From: Acidobacteriota bacterium
GTDB lineage: Bacteria; Acidobacteriota; Terriglobia; Acidiferrales; UBA7541
DNA length: 45,037 nucleotides
Direction of reading: 5' to 3'
Assembly (NCBI GenBank): GCA_018268785.1
Contig: JAFDVY010000017.1
Span: 1 to 45,037, forward strand
Below, in pieces: positions 16,273 to 25,786 of this stretch. A program made the position numbers and the translations under genes. The notes under the pieces are model-generated. The model was not told where the DNA came from, made no database searches, and worked only from the letters and a program-made list of their open reading frames with translations. Every line of letters starts with the position of its first letter. Positions within the stretch are counted from its first letter, which is position 1.

Positions 16273-17043
16273 TCAGTCGCCTTCCTCAAACGCGTTTTCG
16301 GAGCCAGTTGCGTAGTGATTGCAGGCCGGCACTGGTGCCGCTTTGGCGTAGGACGCCTCCAGGAGCTTCGAAAAATCTTCCCAGCGGCTACCGCGAATCA
16401 TGGCTCGCACATGTGCGAGCGTCTCCGCAAGCGACGAATCGCTAGCGGCCTGACCGGCCGCCGTAACGATGAAACCGTCCACATCCTTCTTGTCCAAAAA
16501 TTCGATGAGTCCACCGACGTCGCAGGCATCCGTCAGCTTTGTGACCGTAACATGGGCGGCCACAAGAAAACCGGAAAGCTTCGCGGCGCGAATGGCTTCG
16601 ATAGAGCGGCAAAACGCATCCGGGTATCCGGAAGTTGCGCTGCGAACTTCTTTTCTGCCTGCAAATTCAAGCGTAAGAAAAAGCCTCGAATCCGGGCGAA
16701 ATTCGTGAATGCGCTGGCGCAGGCTGTAGCCGTTGGTATGAAGGAAAACGAAACGATCGGTGTCGACAATCGCGTTTGCCGCGCGGCCAATCTCCGGGTG
16801 AAGCAGCGGCTCAGTGCCGCCAACCCAGACTACAGGAGAAGAGATCGCGCGAACCTGCGTCGCGCAATCTTCCGGTGAATGCCACTCGAAATCCGTGGAA
16901 GCCTCTTCAGAACGCTGGCCCGCCGCGAGATGCGTTACGCACGGATTGAACCGAAAAATCGGCGAGGCAGCGGAAACGCTGCCAAAAACGCTCGACACTC
17001 TTGCTTTAGATAAACCGGCGCTCAGCCGAAGTGGGAACCGCAT
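16273..17043 (-). CDS. Radical-SAM-like protein lacking the Fe-S cysteine motif
   Basis: 256 residues. The middle resembles a radical SAM barrel like that of HpnH: VVWVGGTEPLLHPEI (residues 71-85; the GGEP strand), FVFLHTNGYSLRQRI, LFLTLEFAG, and IEAIRAAKLSGF. However, no Cys-x3-Cys-x2-Cys is present. The only cysteines are at 35, 60, 145, 174 and 241, and the place where the cluster motif should be reads FNPCVTHLAAGQ. It is also shorter than HpnH (usually over 300). It sits between the cyclase and hpnA genes with 9- and 3-base gaps. Possibilities: a degenerate HpnH paralog, a non-radical subunit, or a new activity. HpnH itself is not in the window. Confidence 0.6.
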   Translation of the reverse strand: MRFPLRLSAGLSKARVSSVFGSVSAASPIFRFNPCVTHLAAGQRSEEASTDFEWHSPEDCATQVRAISSPVVWVGGTEPLLHPEIGRAANAIVDTDRFVFLHTNGYSLRQRIHEFRPDSRLFLTLEFAGRKEVRSATSGYPDAFCRSIEAIRAAKLSGFLVAAHVTVTKLTDACDVGGLIEFLDKKDVDGFIVTAAGQAASDSSLAETLAHVRAMIRGSRWEDFSKLLEASYAKAAPVPACNHYATGSENAFEEGD

Positions 17044-17052
17044 TCGTCTCTC

Positions 17053-19068
17053 TTAAAATCCGCTGCGCAACCGGAACTCTTCCGGCTGGAAAAGGAAGGC
17101 GCGAAACTCCTCGGATCTCCGCGACTGATTGTAAAAGCGCGCGAGCGCATAAACGGGAAACGAATTGCGATAGAGGTGATACTTCAAGTAGAAAACGCAA
17201 GGAAAACCAGTGCCAGTAAATTCGGATTCGCTCCAGGAGCCGTCGTTGTTCTGCTGGCGCACAAGATATTCAGCGGCACTTGCAATCGCGGGGTCGCCAG
17301 GATCGGCGGCGGCCATCAGCCCAATGAGTCCCCACGCCGTTTGCGAGGGGGTACTGGCTCCCTGTCCCTTTGTTTTGGGGTCATCATAGCTGCGGAGGGA
17401 CTCGCCGAAACTGCCATCGGGCTTCTGTACGCTCTTGAGCCAATTCGCGGCGCGCTTGCAATAGTCTTTCGTATGGAGCGAAACCGTCTCCAGAGCGCGG
17501 AGAACGCCGCTCGTGCCGTAAACGTAGTTCACGCCCCAGCGGCCGAACCAGGAACCGTCTTCGCACTGATCCTTAAGTAAGAACTTCAAACCTCGCTGCA
17601 TCGCAGGATGCTCCGCAGGCCATCCAAACCGGCCGAGGCATTCCATCACACGCGCGGTGACGTCCGCCGTGGAAGGGTCGATCATCGCGTTGTGATCGGC
17701 AAACGGAATATTGCACAAGAACTTGCTGTCATTGTCGCGGTCAAATGCGGCCCAGCCGCCGTCGCGATTCTGCATGCTGATCAGCCATTGCACGGCCCGG
17801 CGAGTTGCGGCCTTCATGCGCGCTTCATCCGGAAATTTCACGCGCTGCAACGCCATTAGAATAAACGCAGTGTCATCCACGTCCGGATAGTGGTCGTTGC
17901 GAAACTCGAAAGCCCAGCCGCCTGGCTCGGCGTCTTTGTTCTTCACTTGCCAATCGCCGCCGCCAAGAATCTGCTTCGAGAGAATCCAGTCTGCCGCTTT
18001 GACCAGCGATGGATGATCCGGTTCGACGCCCGCTTCCTGCAGAGCGACCATTGCTATGCACGTATCCCAAACGGGCGAAACGCAGGGCTGCAAGCGAATC
18101 GTGTCTTGCTCTTCGATTTCAAATTTCGAGAACTCGTTGATTTCACGCCAGGTGAGTGGATCTTCCGGCCCATGCCCGAGCGCAATCAGTGCGAAGATGG
18201 AATTCATCATCGCCGGATAAATTGCCGCGACGCCTTCGGAGCGCTCCATGTGCTGAAGCATCCACCCTTTTGCTTCGCGCAGCGCGCGTTGACGCAGCGG
18301 CTTCCAAGGCGACTTTTCGTAAAGTTTGAATCCGCGGTCAAGCGCGAGGAAGAAGTTCTTCCACGAGATAAACTTGTCGCTCCAATCGAACGCAGCAGTC
18401 TTATGCGATGGATTTTTGAAGAGCTCTTCCACGTGCGCCGATTCCGGCACGCGCCAATCCGGCCGCAGAGAGGAAAGGATTGCCATGGGAATTACTATGC
18501 CGCGCGTCCATGAAGACATCTCATAAATGTTCATCGCAAACCAGTTCGGCAGAAGCATCATCTCGGGCGGAATCGAAGGAACAAGATTCCAACCTACTGC
18601 ACCCACCAGGGCGAGATAAAAGCGAACATAAGAATTTGTGCGTTCGAGGCCGCCGAGCCGATGAATCATCTCTCGTGCTTTTGCCAAATGAGGTGAGTCG
18701 GGGCTGTCCCCAGCAAGCTTCAGCGCAAAATAGGCTTTGCATGTGGCATTGAGTTCCGAGGGACCACCTGGATAAATATTCCAACCGCCATCGGAAAGTT
18801 GTTTGCGGCGAACATAATTTGCGAGCTTGGCAATGCGGACTGGATCTGCTTTACCGAGAATGTGGAGGTAATAGATGTAATCGGATTCGAGCGTCGAATC
18901 AGCTTCGAGTTCGCCAACCCAGTAGCCTTCCTGGGCCTGCAGGGAGATCAGGTGATCTGCGCCGCGCTCAATGGATTCCGGAAGCTTTTCCGCCCAAGCT
19001 TGCTGGCGCCACGGCAAAGGCGCCGGGGCGGCAGGAAATTGTTCACCTACTCGAACAACCGAAGCCAT
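17053..19068 (-). CDS. shc: Squalene-hopene cyclase
   Basis: 671 residues, a normal length. It cyclises squalene to hopene/hopanol at the inner membrane. The acid motif is DVDDTAF (about residue 394), and several QW repeats are visible: QNRDGGWAAFD, QCEDGSWFGRWG, QKPDGSFGES, QNNDGSWSESEF. The start ATG at 19068 has GGGGGAG upstream. It is the first gene of the leftward hopanoid operon; the promoter must lie in 19069-19256. The next gene follows after nine bases. Confidence 0.95.
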   Translation of the reverse strand: MASVVRVGEQFPAAPAPLPWRQQAWAEKLPESIERGADHLISLQAQEGYWVGELEADSTLESDYIYYLHILGKADPVRIAKLANYVRRKQLSDGGWNIYPGGPSELNATCKAYFALKLAGDSPDSPHLAKAREMIHRLGGLERTNSYVRFYLALVGAVGWNLVPSIPPEMMLLPNWFAMNIYEMSSWTRGIVIPMAILSSLRPDWRVPESAHVEELFKNPSHKTAAFDWSDKFISWKNFFLALDRGFKLYEKSPWKPLRQRALREAKGWMLQHMERSEGVAAIYPAMMNSIFALIALGHGPEDPLTWREINEFSKFEIEEQDTIRLQPCVSPVWDTCIAMVALQEAGVEPDHPSLVKAADWILSKQILGGGDWQVKNKDAEPGGWAFEFRNDHYPDVDDTAFILMALQRVKFPDEARMKAATRRAVQWLISMQNRDGGWAAFDRDNDSKFLCNIPFADHNAMIDPSTADVTARVMECLGRFGWPAEHPAMQRGLKFLLKDQCEDGSWFGRWGVNYVYGTSGVLRALETVSLHTKDYCKRAANWLKSVQKPDGSFGESLRSYDDPKTKGQGASTPSQTAWGLIGLMAAADPGDPAIASAAEYLVRQQNNDGSWSESEFTGTGFPCVFYLKYHLYRNSFPVYALARFYNQSRRSEEFRAFLFQPEEFRLRSGF

Positions 19069-19256
19069 TCTACTCCCCCAAGCTTATTGCTGTTCTGCGG
19101 CCGACCTCGCCTGCGACTCATCTTCGTAAAGCTCCCATTTACATAAAGATACGAGGCATACCAAAGTCACCAACACGCGCAGAACAGTACCCCTCAATTA
19201 TCGCTTTGTTTCCAAAGGCGGTCAATCCTCAAGATTTGCTCATGAATCGCAAAAGT
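19069..19256 (-). promoter_or_regulatory. Presumed leader/promoter region of the hopanoid operon
   Basis: A 188-base gap between the P-loop gene (ending at 19257) and the cyclase start. The ribosome site GGGGGAG next to 19069 is clear; I could not single out a convincing -35/-10 pair, so the promoter is assigned only by position. Confidence 0.3.
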
Positions 19257-19940
19257 TTAGATGCGTGAGGCCGGGGAATTCGTTAGAACCGACCTCACAA
19301 AATTGAGCAGCGCGACAGGGATGGGTTGCGATTCCTTTTGGAGGAAAGCGGGCTTGTTTTGCAGAAGACGCGTGGAAATTTGGGGCCAGGCATGAGATTG
19401 AGCGTCAAAAGCGTGACGCAGAACGAACGCGTCGGCGCGATCGAGCAGAGACTGCGCGCTTGGCTTGAAGTCTTGCTTTTGCGGATCGAGAACAGCGAGG
19501 TACGCGCCAGGCTTGAGAAATTGCAGGAGCGAATTGCTCTCGACGATAAGGTTGATTGCTTCGGAGGCATGTTCGTCTGCAAGCAAACCTAGCGATTCGC
19601 GAAGTAGTGGCAGGCCCTCGGCAAGAAACCCTTGTTTCGTACGCAGCCAGAAAGAACGCCGGGCCCCAGCCTGCAAGAAGCGTGCGCTGTCCGTCCCGCT
19701 GGTCGCGTCTGATTCCCAATCGAACGCGCTGGTGTGATCGTCCGGGGCGCAGCCGCAGAATTCCCCATTTTGCGCGCAGACCCCGTGGCCGAATTGCGTG
19801 ATTTTTCCCGCGACGAAATTCGCGTCTGGCAAAGCCGCGATCAGATCGCAGACAAGTTGCGTCTTGCCGATATTGCGCGTGTGGCCGCCGACGACAATCA
19901 CGCGATACGCGCGAGATTCGACTTTTTCAACTTTCGCCAA
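19257..19940 (-). CDS. P-loop NTPase (MobB-like), unknown role, next to lpxD
   Basis: 227 residues from a TTG at 19940 with AGAGG six bases upstream, overlapping the end of lpxD by 14 bases. A Walker-A-like [12 protein letters not shown] lies at about residues 19-30 directly after the first strand (RVIVVGG), as in MobB/SIMIBI-type P-loop proteins. Later strands are [15 protein letters not shown] and YLAVLDP; the middle has a Cys-containing segment ([15 protein letters not shown]) that might bind metal. It probably binds a nucleotide in the cytoplasm. Function not known; genomic coupling to lipid A genes is the only hint. Confidence 0.6.
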   Translation of the reverse strand: MAKVEKVESRAYRVIVVGGHTRNIGKTQLVCDLIAALPDANFVAGKITQFGHGVCAQNGEFCGCAPDDHTSAFDWESDATSGTDSARFLQAGARRSFWLRTKQGFLAEGLPLLRESLGLLADEHASEAINLIVESNSLLQFLKPGAYLAVLDPQKQDFKPSAQSLLDRADAFVLRHAFDAQSHAWPQISTRLLQNKPAFLQKESQPIPVALLNFVRSVLTNSPASRI

Positions 19941-20946
19941 CTTTTGCCTCTAGCTCTTTGATGCGCTCCGCGAGCTCCGGAAGGCGCGCATACCAGACGT
20001 AAATTTCCTTGAACTTGTCAATTTCTCGCGCGGGAGTACCCCAAACGGTTTGGCCTCTGCGAATTGTCTTCCCGGTCGGGATGCCTGCTTGCGCGCCGGC
20101 CACGGAACCGCTTTCGAGCGTGCAGTGATCCGCGATTCCGACTTGCCCGCCGACAATCACATTGTCTCCGATAGTGCTTGACCCGGAGACTCCGGTTTGC
20201 GCAGCGATGACGGTGTTCGCGCCGATTTTCACGTTGTGGCCGACGTGGACGAGATTGTCGAGCTTCACACCTTGACTGATGCGCGTGTCGTCGAGCGAGC
20301 CGCGATCAATGGTCGCGTTTGCGCCGATTTCCACGTCATCGCCAATTTCCACGATGCCTGCCTGCGGAAATTTCAAATAGCGCCCTTCCCCGTGTGCATA
20401 CCCAAAACCGTCCGCACCAATAACTGCGCCAGAATGAATCTCGACGCGGTGGCCAATGCGCACGCTTGCATAGAGCGTCACGCGTGGATGCACGCGGCAA
20501 TGACTACCAATCCAGCAACCCGGCCCGATCACCGAGTGCGCGCCGATTTCCGTGAATTCGCCGACGTGTGCGTCTTCTCCAATCACTGCGTAGGGCCCGA
20601 CGGAGGCCGTAGGGTGAACGCGTGCGAGCGGCGCAATGATCGCGGTGGGGTGAACGCCGCGGGCGATGGGCACGCGTTCCCGAAGAACCGATGCAGCCTT
20701 GGCGAAGGCATATTTTGCATTGCTGGCTCTAAGAACAGTCTTCCCAGAAAGCGCGACGCCTGGCGGTGCAACCGCAACTTGTGCGGCGCTCGCTCCGGCA
20801 CGTTCGGCATGTTTTGCCGCATCAACATAAATCAGATCGCGCGCACCCGCTCGTTCTGGCGCCGCGACACCGTGCACTTCGGCGGCGCCATCGCCCTCAA
20901 GCGTCGCGCCAATCAGTTCGGCCAGCTCTTTTGCAGTTCGATTCAT
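19927..20946 (-). CDS. lpxD: UDP-3-O-acylglucosamine N-acyltransferase LpxD
   Basis: 339 residues. LpxD adds the second 3-hydroxyacyl chain in lipid A biosynthesis. The N-terminal LpxD domain ([17 protein letters not shown]) is followed by a left-handed beta-helix of hexapeptide repeats (about residues 100-300; e.g. [16 protein letters not shown]) with the catalytic histidine region [13 protein letters not shown]-terminal helix ([16 protein letters not shown]) closes the trimer. The start is the ATG at 20946, eight bases after the acyltransferase stop; an upstream in-frame extension to 21024 lies inside that gene. It implies an LPS-type outer membrane. Confidence 0.95.
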   Translation of the reverse strand: MNRTAKELAELIGATLEGDGAAEVHGVAAPERAGARDLIYVDAAKHAERAGASAAQVAVAPPGVALSGKTVLRASNAKYAFAKAASVLRERVPIARGVHPTAIIAPLARVHPTASVGPYAVIGEDAHVGEFTEIGAHSVIGPGCWIGSHCRVHPRVTLYASVRIGHRVEIHSGAVIGADGFGYAHGEGRYLKFPQAGIVEIGDDVEIGANATIDRGSLDDTRISQGVKLDNLVHVGHNVKIGANTVIAAQTGVSGSSTIGDNVIVGGQVGIADHCTLESGSVAGAQAGIPTGKTIRRGQTVWGTPAREIDKFKEIYVWYARLPELAERIKELEAKVGES

Positions 20947-20954
20947 CGTGATCC

Positions 20955-21863
20955 TCACAGAAAATCGTACAGCGGCGGCTCGCCCTTCGGCCGCGTTTTC
21001 CAGCGCGCGTGTAACCAAACCCATTGTGTAGGAAATTGGCGAATGATGTTTTCGGTAATCTGGGCGAACCGTTGTGTGTTTTCTCGAATGTCCTGTTCCG
21101 AATTGCCGGTTACTATGAGTTCGACTGGAGGATCGAAGCGCAATTTATACTTGCGAGCTTTCTCATCCCAATAGGCATAGCCGGGCACGATCGGCGCACC
21201 GGTATGAAGCGCGAGTCGCGCAATTCCTGTGGTCGTGCATGCCGGCTTGCCAAAAAATTCCACGAATGTTCCTTCTTCGGGAAGTGTGTTTTGATCGGCA
21301 AGAATTCCGACGATACCACCGCCGTGCAGAGTCTTCAGCACCGCACGGGCCGATTCGTTCTTGTAGATGGGTTTGTTGCCGCTCAGTTCGCGGTAGCGAT
21401 TCACAAACGCATCCAGTCGCGCGTTGTCCAAAGGACGAGCCATGTAGTGCATTGGGTAGCCATAGACGGCGTGCGCAAAAGAGGAAAGTTCCCACGCGCC
21501 GATGTGACCAGTCAGAATGAGCACGCCCTTTCCCCGGCGCTGCGCTTCCAGGAAATTTTCATGCCCTTCAATCTCGATGACGTTCTCGATGTTGCTGCGT
21601 TTGTAGCGTGGAAAACGCGCGAATTCGACAGCCTGCCAGGCGAGATAGCGAGCCATCGTGCCAATCGTTTGTTTGCGCCGGGCGTCACTCCAATCTGGAA
21701 ACGCAATCTGCAGATTGAACATCGCCACCCGTTTCAGCTTTGGCGCCACGAAAAGCAATATTCGTACCGTAACAACGGCTAACGCACGCGCCACCGGGCG
21801 CGGAAGAGTGCCAACAAATTTCAGCAGCACCCACGCCGGCGCAAATTCAAGCCATTCCTTCAT
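20955..21863 (-). CDS. Kdo2-lipid A acyltransferase (LpxL/HtrB family)
   Basis: 302 residues. Late acyltransferase of lipid A: the His-x4-Glu motif is HIGAWE (about residues 118-123), with the following blocks [17 protein letters not shown] and [17 protein letters not shown], then the C-terminal [12 protein letters not shown]. An N-terminal helix ([17 protein letters not shown]) anchors it in the inner membrane. The ATG at 21863 has no ribosome site but a CATAAT hexamer eight bases upstream, suggesting a leaderless mRNA. It is divergent from the ArnT-like gene (37-base gap) and precedes lpxD by eight bases. Confidence 0.9.
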   Translation of the reverse strand: MKEWLEFAPAWVLLKFVGTLPRPVARALAVVTVRILLFVAPKLKRVAMFNLQIAFPDWSDARRKQTIGTMARYLAWQAVEFARFPRYKRSNIENVIEIEGHENFLEAQRRGKGVLILTGHIGAWELSSFAHAVYGYPMHYMARPLDNARLDAFVNRYRELSGNKPIYKNESARAVLKTLHGGGIVGILADQNTLPEEGTFVEFFGKPACTTTGIARLALHTGAPIVPGYAYWDEKARKYKLRFDPPVELIVTGNSEQDIRENTQRFAQITENIIRQFPTQWVWLHARWKTRPKGEPPLYDFL

Positions 21864-21871
21864 CGTGTGCC

Positions 21872-21877
21872 ATTATG
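21872..21877 (-). promoter_or_regulatory. -10-like hexamer for leaderless acyltransferase mRNA
   Basis: CATAAT on the minus strand ends eight bases before the ATG at 21863, with no Shine-Dalgarno between. A transcript from it would start at or next to the start codon. Confidence 0.4.
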
Positions 21878-21900
21878 CTAGAAGATTACTGCCGAACGGT

Positions 21901-23604
21901 ATGACCAACGAACATTCCACAATCGATTCAGCAAACAGTTTGAGCACAGCCGCCCGCTTTGGATGGGCCGTGATGATTTTTGTGACGCTCGCCGTCTGCT
22001 ACTTCAGCAATCTCGGCACAATCGGATTTGCCGGGCCAGACGAGCCGCGTTACGCCTGGATTGCGCGCGACATGGCGGAAACCGGCGATTGGGTAACGCC
22101 GCGTCTTTATGGCAAGCCGTGGTTTGAAAAACCGGTGCTCTATTACTGGATGGCTGCGGCAAGTTTCAAATTGTTTGGAGTAAGCGAAGCCGCGGCGCGT
22201 TTGCCGAGCGCAATTTGCGCGCTCTTCGCCACGCTCGCGCTGGCATGGCTCGCGTGGCGCGTCTACGGCGAAGAAACCGCTCGCTGGCTTTTGCTCCTGC
22301 TACCCACTAGCGTCGGCATGATCGGCTTTTCCCACGCGGCTTCTACCGACATGCCGTTCAGTGGGATGGTCACGATCGCGATGGTCTGCGCCGCGTTTGT
22401 GCTCGGCCTTGCACGCAACGAAAATACGCCAATCCTTCCTCGCACACCCTGGCTCGCTTTATTGCTCTTTGGTTTCTTTCTCGGCCTCGCCGTTCTCGCA
22501 AAAGGTCCAGCGGGAGTCATCTTGTGCGGCGGCGGAGTTTTTTTCTGGGCCATTTTCACAGAACGCTGGCGTGACGCTTTTCGCCTGCTTCATCCCGTCG
22601 CCATCGCCGCTTTTTGCGCAACGGCGCTTCCCTGGTACATCCTCTGCGCCCGCCGCAATCCCGATTTCTTCCGCATCTTCATCATCGAACACAATTTCAA
22701 GCGTTATCTGACGCCCGAATTCCAACACATTCAACCGTTTTGGTATTACGCGCCTGTTCTGCTCGTCGAATTGTTGCCCTGGTCACTCATCGCAGTCGGA
22801 TTGTTTGTTGCTTGGTGCACCGATAAATCGCGCTTTGACATTGACGCAAAAACTTGCTTCCTGCTTTCATGGGTGCTCTTCTGCGGCGCCTTTTTTTCTG
22901 TCTCAAAGTCCAAGTTACCGGGCTATGTCCTGCCTGCTCTTCCAGCAATCGTACTTCTGGCTTCGTCGGCCTTGTCTTCTTCAAGGCGAATTTATTCGCG
23001 TATGGGCGCCGCTGGCTCGTTGGCAACTGGAGTTATCTTCGGAATGATCGCCTTGTTGCCTGTCCTTATCTCTTCCAGGCGAAACTCATTCGTCGCCCTG
23101 CCCTTCATCGGCGGCCTCTTTGCGGCGTTTGCGATAGCAAATCTCATTCTTTTTGCAGCCTCCCTCAAGCGCTTCTCATTCACCGCGAGGATGCTCGCAC
23201 AAATGTTCGCTGCCGTTCCGTTGCTGTTGCTATTCGCTGGAGTCAGCAAAGCCGCAAATCATCATTGGTTTTGGGTTAAATCCCCGCGTGCCGTCGCAGC
23301 GGCCTTAAGCGAGGAAAACATCCTCATACAAAACCTGCGCACGTTTCATCTGAGGCGCGACACGCAATATGCTTTGAGTTTTTATCTCCACGCGGAAATT
23401 ACAGGGTGGGAAAACGATAAGATTGCGGATGGATATCTCTTGACCGACGGACGTTCCTGCAAAGAATTGGATGCGCGATTGGGCTGCGAGAACGTCTGGG
23501 ACAAAAGAGATTTCGGCAATTCGATCTGGTCGCTGCTGAAAATCAAGCGGGAGATTTCAGCGGACAGGTCCGCCGGTGGCGGGCAAGCGCAGCAAGAAAA
23601 ATGA
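21901..23604 (+). CDS. ArnT-like membrane glycosyltransferase (PMT family, GT-C)
   Basis: 567 residues, start ATG at 21901. About 11-12 membrane helices. The first periplasmic loop carries the Asp-Glu catalytic pair in GFAGPDEPRYAWIARDM and then WVTPRLYGKPWFEKPVLYYW, the ArnT/PMT signature; HAASTDMPFSGMV is the next conserved block, and KSKLPGYVLPALPA lies in the C-terminal half. ArnT moves a lipid-linked sugar (aminoarabinose in enterics) onto lipid A in the periplasm; the sugar here is unknown, but neighbouring lipid A genes fit. The last 48 bases overlap, on opposite strands, the 3' end of the hydrolase gene. Confidence 0.85.
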   Translation: MTNEHSTIDSANSLSTAARFGWAVMIFVTLAVCYFSNLGTIGFAGPDEPRYAWIARDMAETGDWVTPRLYGKPWFEKPVLYYWMAAASFKLFGVSEAAARLPSAICALFATLALAWLAWRVYGEETARWLLLLLPTSVGMIGFSHAASTDMPFSGMVTIAMVCAAFVLGLARNENTPILPRTPWLALLLFGFFLGLAVLAKGPAGVILCGGGVFFWAIFTERWRDAFRLLHPVAIAAFCATALPWYILCARRNPDFFRIFIIEHNFKRYLTPEFQHIQPFWYYAPVLLVELLPWSLIAVGLFVAWCTDKSRFDIDAKTCFLLSWVLFCGAFFSVSKSKLPGYVLPALPAIVLLASSALSSSRRIYSRMGAAGSLATGVIFGMIALLPVLISSRRNSFVALPFIGGLFAAFAIANLILFAASLKRFSFTARMLAQMFAAVPLLLLFAGVSKAANHHWFWVKSPRAVAAALSEENILIQNLRTFHLRRDTQYALSFYLHAEITGWENDKIADGYLLTDGRSCKELDARLGCENVWDKRDFGNSIWSLLKIKREISADRSAGGGQAQQEK

Positions 23605-24495
23605 AACCACGCGATTCTCGTAAGTTCTCTTATCCTCTTCGCCCAACCCCGCAAAATTTCCATGAGGAATCATTGCCTGTTCTTTCGGTTCTGGCGATTT
23701 CACATAAAGCTGGCGAGTCAGTTCCGCCAATTCCGGCTCGTCGCCCGCTTCAATAAAAAGTTTCGGCACTCCGGAGAGCGCATTCAGCCGTTTCGAAAGC
23801 GGCGGATCCTGCTTGTGCTGATAATTCAGCCAATCGAAACTCAATTCCGCGGATCGCACCATGAATGGAAACGCGCCGAGTCCCGTATTCCCTACCTCTA
23901 CTTTCACCATCTGCTTCGGTTCGTCGTAAACAGAATCGAGCACAAGAGCACGAACGCGCTTATCTGTTTCCGCTTCCCGCAACGCGGCATAAGCGCCGAG
24001 GTTGTATCCCCAAAGCCCGAAGCTCGTCGGGTCCACATCATTTCGCGACGCAAGCGTGTCAATCGCTGCGCGAAGCTCTTCCGCCTCCTTGTAACCGAAC
24101 GTAGTCATGCCAGGATTCGCGCCATGCGCCGCAAAATCAAAAACGAAAACGTTGTATTGGTGATCCTGCAGCGCGGATACCAGCGTCAGCAACTCATTCT
24201 TGCTCGATTCATAGCCATGGCACAAAATAATCGTCGGCGCCCCGCGCAAACCGGGAAAAAACAATCCTTCTCGCGCGCCCAAACCCGCCACCGTAAATTG
24301 CACCGAGTCCGGCCGCCCCGGGAACGTCGCCATGTTGATTTCCGAACTCGTGCGCTGCGGTTTAACAATCCGGTAAACGAGGAATCCCGCGATCGCCAGC
24401 GTGGCCAGGCCAACGAAGAATGCGATGGCAACGACCGCCGTAAACACCTTCGTATACCACTTGGTGGGATATCTCAGCTCAAAAAGGATGGACAT
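23557..24495 (-). CDS. Membrane-anchored alpha/beta hydrolase-like protein with Asn at the nucleophile
   Basis: 312 residues with an N-terminal membrane helix (about 18-43) and an alpha/beta hydrolase domain: IILCHGYESSKNELL (oxyanion region), VFVFDFAAHGANPG, then the nucleophile elbow FGLWGYNLGAYAAL. The usual Gly-x-Ser-x-Gly is GYNLG, with Asn165 in place of Ser. The acid (FIEAGDEPE) and a late His (MIPHGNF) are present. It may be catalytically dead or work differently. It is convergent with the ArnT-like gene with 48 bases of overlapping coding sequence. Confidence 0.75.
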   Translation of the reverse strand: MSILFELRYPTKWYTKVFTAVVAIAFFVGLATLAIAGFLVYRIVKPQRTSSEINMATFPGRPDSVQFTVAGLGAREGLFFPGLRGAPTIILCHGYESSKNELLTLVSALQDHQYNVFVFDFAAHGANPGMTTFGYKEAEELRAAIDTLASRNDVDPTSFGLWGYNLGAYAALREAETDKRVRALVLDSVYDEPKQMVKVEVGNTGLGAFPFMVRSAELSFDWLNYQHKQDPPLSKRLNALSGVPKLFIEAGDEPELAELTRQLYVKSPEPKEQAMIPHGNFAGLGEEDKRTYENRVVSFFLLRLPATGGPVR

Positions 24496-24759
24496 GCGCG
24501 TTCTGGCCGCTTTGGACGCGGCTCACGCCGCGAGATTGAATTCCTTTCGAACTCTGTGCTCCACAAAAATCGTAGCACGCGCCTCTTGGCGCTTGGCGGC
24601 GCGTTTATCCTCATGTGTCGCATTTATATCGTGTCTGCTGCGTATAGCATCGATTTACTGACTATGCCCGTTTTTCCGGGGTATTCGGCTATGATGGGGG
24701 CGTATTCTTCCGCTGGATATTTGCAACGCGGGCCAGGGACTGAGCGTCTTTCTTTCTTC

Positions 24760-25692
24760 ATGAACATCGTTGACCTCCGCCAAACCACGGTGCGGCAGAT
24801 TGAATCGCTTCTCGACGAGGAAGCCGTTCACTGGCGCGAAGAGCTGCATTGGGACTATCGCGGCGCGCTCGAGCTGATCAAGCGCTTCCTGGAAGCGCAC
24901 GCGCTCTCCGGCTGCGTAGCCTATGAAAATGGCGCTGCCGCAGGCTACGCGTTTTACGTCTTGGAAGAGCACAAAGGACTAATCGGCGGCCTCTATGCCT
25001 CGCCGCGTTTCGACCAGGGTGCAATCGCAAAGCGTATGCTCGAAGAAATGCTCTTCTCGATGCGCGCAATTCCCCACGTCACGCGCATCGAAGCGCAGTT
25101 GATGCCCTTCGGCGGTCCGGTGGACAAAACGCTCACCGATCAGGGATTCCATCTCTACACGCGGCAATTCATGCTGCTCGACTTGCACAAGCCCACCGAG
25201 TTTCGAATATCCGCCACAACCGGACTACGTTTTTCCCGCTGGCACGACCGCTACTTCGATCCCTGCGCAAAACTGATCTACCTCGCCTACGCCGATCACG
25301 TGGATGGCGACATCAACGACCAATACCGCAGCAAAGCCGGCGCGCTTCGTTTTCTGAAAAACATTATTTTGCTTCCAGGTTGCGGCCAGTTTGTCCCAAG
25401 CGCGTCGTTCGTCATGCATTATCCGGGCAGCGACGATTTAGTGGGCGCGGTCCTCACCAGCGAAGTTTCGCCCGGAGTTGGCCACACAACTCAAGTCTGC
25501 GTCCTGCCCGGCCATCAGGGTCACGGCCTCGGCCGAGCACTCATGCTCACCGCTGCTGATGCTTTGCGCGGACTAAAATTCCAGGAATTGACGCTGACCG
25601 TAACCTCAAAGAATCTCACCGCCGTCCATCTCTATGAACAGCTCGGCTTCAAGACTCTGAAAACCTTTACCGCAGGCGTCTGGCCACGCTAG
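24760..25692 (+). CDS. GNAT-family N-acetyltransferase, two tandem domains
   Basis: 310 residues from the ATG at 24760. The N-terminal half (MNIVDLRQTTVRQIESLLDE; GCVAYENGAAAGYAFYVLEE) is a degenerate GNAT domain; the C-terminal half has the acetyl-CoA loop VCVLPGHQGHGLGRALML (Q/R-x2-G-x-G/A) and YEQLGFKTLKTF, a complete GNAT end. It would transfer an acetyl group from acetyl-CoA; the acceptor is unknown. The frame is open far upstream through non-coding sequence; in-frame ATGs at 24688 and 24691 are possible but give residues unlike the family. Confidence 0.8.
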   Translation: MNIVDLRQTTVRQIESLLDEEAVHWREELHWDYRGALELIKRFLEAHALSGCVAYENGAAAGYAFYVLEEHKGLIGGLYASPRFDQGAIAKRMLEEMLFSMRAIPHVTRIEAQLMPFGGPVDKTLTDQGFHLYTRQFMLLDLHKPTEFRISATTGLRFSRWHDRYFDPCAKLIYLAYADHVDGDINDQYRSKAGALRFLKNIILLPGCGQFVPSASFVMHYPGSDDLVGAVLTSEVSPGVGHTTQVCVLPGHQGHGLGRALMLTAADALRGLKFQELTLTVTSKNLTAVHLYEQLGFKTLKTFTAGVWPR

Positions 25693-25786
25693 TTCCAGAA
25701 AGCGCAGCGCCAGGTTTTGCAGGTTCGTGCTGCCTCAGATCCCGCAAGGGTGTAACCTTCTTTCGAGATACGCACGGCGAGGATTC

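Noticed and set aside
23662..24759. Long N-terminal extension of the GNAT gene
   Set aside because: The frame is open but lies antisense to the hydrolase gene and is Arg-rich; the GNAT family start fits the ATG at 24760.
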